Positions 59,885-64,000 of a stretch of DNA of 64,000 bases are shown in pieces (position 1 is the first letter of the stretch; each line of letters opens with the position of its first letter). The translations under genes were made by a program, and so were the position numbers. Where the stretch lies: contig JBBCJX010000011.1 in assembly GCA_037189985.1 (NCBI GenBank), positions 62,001 through 126,000 on the forward strand, read 5' to 3'. Source of the stretch: UBA2031 sp037189985 (lineage in GTDB: Bacteria > Pseudomonadota > Gammaproteobacteria > Pseudomonadales > Moraxellaceae). The notes under the pieces were generated by a model, which saw only the letters and a list, made by a program, of their open reading frames with translations, made no database searches and was not told where the DNA came from.

Positions 59885-60306
59885 ATAGGGTGTTTGCGAG
59901 GTTCGCGGCTGAAGCCGCTCCTACGACCTTTGGCAGCCCCCGTGTGACGAGAACCTTTAGCGAAATCACACACGTTGCCGAAGCAGAAGCTGTCCGCGTG
60001 GGCAAACAAGATTTGCCCACCCTACGAACCCCTTCTTCACCTACGACTCCGACAATCAAAGCAAAACAGGAGGCTATTGCGAGTCGCCACAGGCGCGAGC
60101 ATGACCACGTTGCCTCGCTACAGGAGCAGGCGCCATAAAACGAAGAGCCCTCCGCAGGAGTCGCTTTCTTTGCTTACTTTCTTTCCGAGGAAAGAAAGTA
60201 AGGCCCGCCGCAGGCGCTCCGCCAAAGGAAATAAACAACGGGGGAACCCAAGTCGGGAACCACTCCATTAAGCGAGATAACCTAAAAACCCTCGCCCCAA
60301 GAAAAA
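59885..60306. repeat. Repeat-rich intergenic region without genes
   Basis: 422 bases with no convincing gene and three perfect hairpin repeats: a REP-like GCGGCT-GA-AGCCGC in a GTAGGAGCGGCTTCAGCCGCG context (59897-59926, minus reading), GTGGGCAAA/TTTGCCCAC (59998-60020), and CTTACTTTCTTTC/GAAAGAAAGTAAG with loop CGAG (60173-60202). All three resemble short dispersed intergenic repeats of gammaproteobacteria. Confidence 0.7.
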
Positions 60307-61701
60307 TCACGCCCCCAACATATCCTCCGGCCTCACCCAAGCATCAAAATCCTTCTCACTCACATACCCCAACCCCAACGCCGCTTCCTTGAGCGACGTA
60401 TCCTCCCGATAAGCCTTGAGCGCAATCTCCGCCGCCTTCTCATAACCGATATGCGGATTCAACGCCGTCACCAGCATCAACGAATTATCAAGATGCGCCT
60501 TCAGCACGGCAGGATTGGGCTCAATCCCCCGCGCACAATGTTCCTCAAAAGCATTGCAGGCATCGCTCAGGAGACGGATGGATTCCAGCACGTTATGCAG
60601 CATCACCGGCTTGTAAACATTGAGCTGGAAATTCCCCTGCGATCCCGCAAAAGCCACCGCATGGTCGTTGCCAAAAACCTGCACCGCCACCATGGTCAGC
60701 GCCTCGCACTGCGTAGGATTGATCTTGCCCGGCATGATGGAGGAGCCAGGCTCGTTCTCAGGGATCGTGATCTCGCCGATGCCGGCGCGCGGGCCGCTGG
60801 CATACCAGCGCACATCGTTGGCAATTTTCATGAGCGCGCCAGCCAGCGTACGCAGCGCAGCGCTCACGTTCACCATGCCGTCGTGCGCGGACAGCGCCGC
60901 GAACTTGTTGGGCGCGGACACGAAAAGATGCCCGGTGCAATGCGATACCTGCTCGGCAACCTTCTGGCCAAAGGCCGGATGTGCGTTCAACCCCGTGCCC
61001 ACCGCCGTGCCACCCGTGGCCAGTTCGCAGACATCCGGCAGCACGCGATGGATGCCGGCCAGACCCAACTCCAGTTGCGCCACCCAGCCCGACATCACCT
61101 GGCCCAGCGTCACCGGCGTCGCATCCTGCAAATGCGTGCGCCCCACCATCACCACGTCGGCATAAGCCTTGGATTTTTTGCACAGCGTATCGCGCAGGCG
61201 GCTCACCGCGGGAATCAGCGCCTCCGCCAGCAGCGTGGCCGTGGCGATGTGCATGACGGCGGGAAAGGCATCGTTGGAGGATTGGCCGCGGTTCACGTCG
61301 TCATTGGGATGGATGGGCTGCTTGGAGCCGACCACGCCGCCCGCCAACTGAATAGCCCGGTTGGCGATGACCTCGTTGGCATTCATGTTGCTCTGCGTGC
61401 CCGAGCCCGTCTGGAAGACCACCAGGGGGAACTCGCCGTCCCAACGGCCGTCGATCACCTCCTGCGCCGCCGCCACGATCAGCTTCACCTTTTCCGGCGG
61501 CAACTCGCCCAGCTCGCCATTGGCCAGCGCCGCGCATTTCTTGAGGATGCCGAAAGCCCGGATCACCGGCCGCTCCCAGCGGAAGCGGTTCACGCCGATG
61601 GGGAAGAAATGCAGGGAGCGCTGCGTCTGCGCGCCCCAGAGACGGTCCGCCGGCACCTGCACCGGCCCCAGCGCGTCTTTCTCGGTACGGAACTCGGTCA
61701 T
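60307..61701 (-). CDS. fumC: Fumarate hydratase, class II
   Basis: The iron-independent fumarase of the TCA cycle. 464 residues. TGSGTQSNMNANEVIANRA near 97-115, THLQDATPVTLGQ, and the catalytic SS loop GSSIMPGKINPTQCEA near 320-335 identify class II. It is a tetrameric cytosolic enzyme, stable to oxidants, unlike FumA/B. It is flanked by repeat-rich regions on both sides. Confidence 0.96.
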   Translation of the reverse strand: MTEFRTEKDALGPVQVPADRLWGAQTQRSLHFFPIGVNRFRWERPVIRAFGILKKCAALANGELGELPPEKVKLIVAAAQEVIDGRWDGEFPLVVFQTGSGTQSNMNANEVIANRAIQLAGGVVGSKQPIHPNDDVNRGQSSNDAFPAVMHIATATLLAEALIPAVSRLRDTLCKKSKAYADVVMVGRTHLQDATPVTLGQVMSGWVAQLELGLAGIHRVLPDVCELATGGTAVGTGLNAHPAFGQKVAEQVSHCTGHLFVSAPNKFAALSAHDGMVNVSAALRTLAGALMKIANDVRWYASGPRAGIGEITIPENEPGSSIMPGKINPTQCEALTMVAVQVFGNDHAVAFAGSQGNFQLNVYKPVMLHNVLESIRLLSDACNAFEEHCARGIEPNPAVLKAHLDNSLMLVTALNPHIGYEKAAEIALKAYREDTSLKEAALGLGYVSEKDFDAWVRPEDMLGA

Positions 61702-61734
61702 GGCAGGCTCCTTTGGATACTTTTGGAATTTTTT

Positions 61735-61761
61735 GTCGTCCCCGCGAAGGCGGGGACCCAG
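61735..61761 (+). repeat. REP-like hairpin, left copy
   Basis: GTCGTCCCCGCGAAGGCGGG plus GACCCAG; perfect inner stem GTCCCCGC/GCGGGGAC with loop GAAG. It is an inverted partner of 62084-62110 and lies just after the GIY-YIG gene stop. Confidence 0.85.
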
Positions 61762-61767
61762 CGCCGT

Positions 61768-62055
61768 TCAACCCACTATCTCATCATAAAGGTCGCGCCA
61801 ATACGGATTCATCTCTTCAATCAGGTGAATCTTCCATTCACGTTTCCAATGCTTTATCCGCTTTTCCCGCTGAATGGCAACCAGTACATCCTGATGGGTC
61901 TCGTACCAAACAAGCCGATCAACCTGATGCTCTTTGGTGAATCCTGGCACAGCGGCTGTTTTGTGCTGCCAGACACGCCGCACGATGTCCCTGGTCACAC
62001 CCACATACAGGGTACCGTTGCGCTGGTTGGTCAGCATGTAGACGTAATAGGGCAT
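61768..62055 (-). CDS. GIY-YIG nuclease-domain protein
   Basis: 95 residues, start ATG at 62055 (MPYYVYMLTNQRNG). The catalytic GIY-YIG core appears as YYVYML and TLYVGVTRD, with arginine in VRRVWQHK and EHQVDRLVWYETHQDV after it, ending with the family tail KHWKREWKIHLIEEMNPYWRDLYDEI. It is a small stand-alone nuclease-like protein of the YhbQ/UPF0213 group, with unknown DNA target. The gene is bracketed by inverted REP-like hairpins at 61735-61761 and 62084-62110. Confidence 0.9.
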   Translation of the reverse strand: MPYYVYMLTNQRNGTLYVGVTRDIVRRVWQHKTAAVPGFTKEHQVDRLVWYETHQDVLVAIQREKRIKHWKREWKIHLIEEMNPYWRDLYDEIVG

Positions 62056-62083
62056 TTCATCCTTCCCTGGATGATAAAAGACA

Positions 62084-62110
62084 CTGGGTCCCCGCCTTCG
62101 GGGGGACGAC
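62084..62110 (-). repeat. REP-like hairpin, right copy (inverted)
   Basis: CTGGGTCCCCGCCTTCGGGG plus GGACGAC; the reverse complement of the copy at 61735-61761 apart from one base. The inner stem has one mismatch. Confidence 0.85.
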
Positions 62111-62129
62111 AGGAAGCCACAAGCCCTTC

Positions 62130-62369
62130 CTAAAAAGGCTTGTCGTCCAGCAGTTCCCGCGGCACATCCTGCCGCAGCAGCAAGTTGCATTGCTCGCTAA
62201 GCACATCATAGACGATGAAAGCCTCGCGCCGCGCCAATGCCTGACGTACCCGCTCAACCCGGTGCTCCAACGGCGTGTCGTCGCCGTTGTCGGTGCCGTC
62301 GCGGGTCACAAAATCTTCCAGCAGTCGCCTTATGGTTTCGGGCTCCAAATTTTCAGGAGGGATAATCAC
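62130..62369 (-). CDS. yheU: YheU-family (UPF0270) protein
   Basis: 79 residues. MIIPPENLEPETIRRLLEDFVTRDGTDNG and LEHRVERVRQALARREAFIVYD follow E. coli YheU over their length. Function unknown. It lies upstream of the GIY-YIG gene on the same strand, with a REP-like hairpin between the two. Confidence 0.9.
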   Translation of the reverse strand: MIIPPENLEPETIRRLLEDFVTRDGTDNGDDTPLEHRVERVRQALARREAFIVYDVLSEQCNLLLRQDVPRELLDDKPF

Positions 62370-62389
62370 TCAAAGGACTCCAGAAACAA

Positions 62390-62426
62390 CGTAGGTTGGA
62401 TTAGGCGAAGCGAAGCTCAACTTACG
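62390..62426 (+). repeat. Dispersed repeat GTAGGTTGG family, copy A
   Basis: CGTAGGTTGGATTAGGCGAA followed by GCGAAGCTCAACTTACG. It is related to the copy at 62816-62848 in the opposite orientation. Confidence 0.6.
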
Positions 62427-62447
62427 CAGGCTAATTGACGTTTTCTA

Positions 62448-62654
62448 TTAGCAACGCTCGATCAACAGTAAATCTGAATTTATATCTTCCCTATACTCCA
62501 CAAGCGTTATAGGCATATTTACCTGCTGCTCCTGACCATGCCTGCGCAAGTAGCTTTTCACTTTCTCACGTGCAGAATCAGTATCATCAGAAATAACATG
62601 ACATTCAAAAACACTTTTGTTGTTTTCATCATGCACAACGGCATGGTATCTCAT
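62448..62654 (-). CDS. Small AT-rich hypothetical protein
   Basis: 68 residues, start ATG at 62654 with GGGAG 6 bases upstream. The sequence is mixed alpha/beta in character (MRYHAVVHDENNKSVFECHV, then DSAREKVKSYLRRHGQEQQV). The region is clearly richer in A and T than its neighbours, and the gene is bracketed by copies of a dispersed repeat, suggesting recent acquisition. Not recognised. Confidence 0.6.
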   Translation of the reverse strand: MRYHAVVHDENNKSVFECHVISDDTDSAREKVKSYLRRHGQEQQVNMPITLVEYREDINSDLLLIERC

Positions 62655-62697
62655 CACAATCTCCCACTATTGCTTTTACTCACTTTAATTAAAAGCC

Positions 62698-62736
62698 GTA
62701 GCCCGCAGGTTGCGGCTGAGCAACACGAAGCCCAAC
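62698..62736 (+). repeat. Dispersed repeat, copy B
   Basis: GTAGCCCGCAGGTTGCGGCT followed by GAGCAACACGAAGCCCAAC, a diverged relative of copies A and C. Confidence 0.5.
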
Positions 62737-62753
62737 GGACACTCTTCAAACAC

Positions 62754-62799
62754 TCGACGCACAGTCAAAACAACCGTGGCTATTTTGACTGTGCGTTGA
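62754..62799. repeat. Long inverted repeat downstream of the RND pump gene
   Basis: CGCACAGTCAAAA/TTTTGACTGTGCG are perfect 13-base arms (62758-62770 and 62783-62795), extended to 17 with one mismatch, around a 12-base loop. It lies 44 bases after the RND pump stop on the minus strand; there is no T-run, so termination is only possible, not clear. Confidence 0.8.
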
Positions 62800-62815
62800 A
62801 TGAATAAGCGGCATA

Positions 62816-62848
62816 GTGTTGGGCTTCCTGCGTCAGCCCAACCTACAC
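62816..62848 (-). repeat. Dispersed repeat GTAGGTTGG family, copy C (inverted)
   Basis: On the minus strand GTGTAGGTTGGGCTGACGCA followed by GGAAGCCCAACAC; the inverted relative of copy A, overlapping the last codons of the RND pump gene. Confidence 0.65.
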
Positions 62849-64000
62849 CGCCCGCCCAAACCGCCGGTACAACGCCGGCAACACCACCAGCGTCAGCAGC
62901 GTTGACGAGATAATGCCACCAATCACCACCGTCGCCAGCGGCTTCTGCACCTCGGCACCGGTGCCGGTGGCGAGGGCCATGGGCACGAAGCCGAGGGCGG
63001 CGACCAAAGCGGTCATCAGGACCGGGCGCAGTCGGGAGAGCGAACCTTCGCGCACGGCCTGCACAAGCGGTAATCCCTGCCCGCAAAGCTGGTTAATGCG
63101 GGTGACCATCACAAGGCCGTTGAGCACGGCCACGCCGGAAAGGGCGATGAAGCCCACCGCGGCCGTGATGGAGAAGGGCATACCGCGCAACAGCAGGGCG
63201 AGAATGCCGCCGGTGAGCGCCAGCGGCACGGCGCTGAAGACCAGCAGTGATTGCCGTACGGAGCCCAAGGCGAAGAACAACAGGGTGAAGACCAGGGCCA
63301 GGCAGGCCGGCACCACGATCAGGAGCCGGTCGCGGGCGGCTTGCAGGTTTTCGAACTGGCCACCCCAGCCCAACCAGTAGCCGGCGGGCACAGTGACGTC
63401 CTGCTCGATACGGGCCTGCGCTTCCGCCACGAAGGAGGCGAGGTCGCGGCCGCGCACATTGGTCTGCACCACCACGCGGCGCTTGCCGTTCTCGCGACTG
63501 ACCTGGTTGAGGCCGTCGCGGAAGGCAAGCTGCGCCACGTCGCCCAGCGTCACGAAGCCTTGCCCGCCAGCGAGCGGGATCGGCAGCGCCCGCAGGGCTT
63601 CGGGATCGCGGCGCACCTCTTCCGGCAAGCGCACGACGATGCCGAAGCGGCGGTCACCTTCAAAGAGATCACCGGCTTCCTGACCGCCGATGGCCGCCGC
63701 CACCATGGCCTGTACCTCGGCCAGTGGCAGGCCGTAACGCGCCAGGGCCTCGCGGTCGAAGACGATGTCGAGCAGTGCCTGTCCCTGCACCTGCTCCACC
63801 TTCACCTCGCTGGCGCCGGGCACAGCACGCAGGGACTGCGCCACAGCATTGGCCGTGGCGAGCATGCGCTCGAAATCATCACCGAAGACTTTCACGGCCA
63901 CGTCGGCGCGCACGCCGGAAAGCAGCTCGTTGAAGCGCATCTGGATGGGCTGGGTGAATTCATAGTTGTTGCCGGGCAGGTCAGCCACACGCTGCTGGAT
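62843..64000 (-). CDS. CzcA/CusA-type heavy-metal RND pump, N-terminal part beyond the window
   Basis: Only the C-terminal 385 residues are present; the gene continues past the right edge. The visible part includes the central QPIQMRFNELLSGVRADVAVKVFGDD and VPGASEVKVEQVQGQALLDIVFDREA, typical of the HME-RND docking region, and then the second set of transmembrane helices (ALVFTLLFFALGSVRQSLLVFSAVPLALTGGILALLLRG, FSITAAVGFIALSGVAVLNGLVMV). The export substrate (Co/Zn/Cd or Cu/Ag) cannot be told from this half. No partner CzcB/CzcC is visible. Confidence 0.9.
   Translation of the reverse strand: MQQRVADLPGNNYEFTQPIQMRFNELLSGVRADVAVKVFGDDFERMLATANAVAQSLRAVPGASEVKVEQVQGQALLDIVFDREALARYGLPLAEVQAMVAAAIGGQEAGDLFEGDRRFGIVVRLPEEVRRDPEALRALPIPLAGGQGFVTLGDVAQLAFRDGLNQVSRENGKRRVVVQTNVRGRDLASFVAEAQARIEQDVTVPAGYWLGWGGQFENLQAARDRLLIVVPACLALVFTLLFFALGSVRQSLLVFSAVPLALTGGILALLLRGMPFSITAAVGFIALSGVAVLNGLVMVTRINQLCGQGLPLVQAVREGSLSRLRPVLMTALVAALGFVPMALATGTGAEVQKPLATVVIGGIISSTLLTLVVLPALYRRFGRAV

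Noticed and set aside
59897..60202. CRISPR array
   Set aside because: The repeats here are different hairpins, each seen once, without regular spacing or spacers.
59885..60271. Short open frames between the MpaB-family gene and fumC
   Set aside because: They translate hairpin repeats, have no ribosome binding sites, and look like no protein family.

Overview
The window looks like a chromosomal segment of a GC-rich gammaproteobacterium, most likely of the order Pseudomonadales. The best evidence is the run moeB-prmC-prfA-hemA (minus strand) facing a TPR lipoprotein-lolB-ispE-tRNA-Gln-prs-rplY-pth-ychF (plus strand), which is the order I know from Pseudomonas. The AdeT-like proteins and the gspN-gspC-gspD order are more like Moraxellaceae such as Acinetobacter. 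The species is not determined.

Layout. 1-12974: housekeeping block (ABC1 kinase-like protein, moeB, prmC, prfA, hemA; then outer-membrane lipoprotein, isoprenoid, PRPP, ribosome and peptidyl-tRNA functions). 13034-15052: arsenic resistance operon arsR-arsC-acr3, whose operator palindrome covers the promoter and start codon. 15116-17189: a PaeA/YtfL-like transporter, tRNA-Met and a small exported protein. 17205-21659: four tandem paralogues of an exported AdeT-like putative solute-binding protein, the most striking accessory feature. 21962-29410: phasin, ppa, MAPEG, cysK, ornithine/lysine decarboxylase with a structured leader, methyltransferase, PhoH2 and a YiiX-like papain-fold protein. 29563-38836: ppnP, TerC, Na/Pi cotransporter, mpl, several small membrane proteins, purE-purK. 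38849-42577: a LysR-centred block (yoaK-like, LysR, divergent pirin, RutE-like nitroreductase, DoxX) that looks like a redox or quinone-stress module. 42860-49324: second ABC1 protein, arsR-type regulator with MFS exporter, an MscS-cNMP-binding fusion, a YbaL-like antiporter. 49549-54330: gspN-gspC-gspD plus a twin-FHA membrane protein, the only type II secretion genes in the window. 54527-59884: DUF481 protein, H-NS, CynX-like MFS, DUF3861, a bile-acid-symporter-like carrier, an MpaB-family oxygenase. 59885-64000: a repeat-rich end holding fumC, a GIY-YIG nuclease gene bracketed by inverted REP-like hairpins, yheU, a small AT-rich gene bracketed by another repeat family, and the 3' part of a CzcA/CusA-type RND pump.

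Most genes have family-level support from motifs readable in the translations. Functions are assigned from remembered family features, not from database searches. Intrinsic terminators are abundant and clear, and they mark most transcription-unit ends. No CRISPR array, rRNA, prophage or complete insertion sequence was seen.
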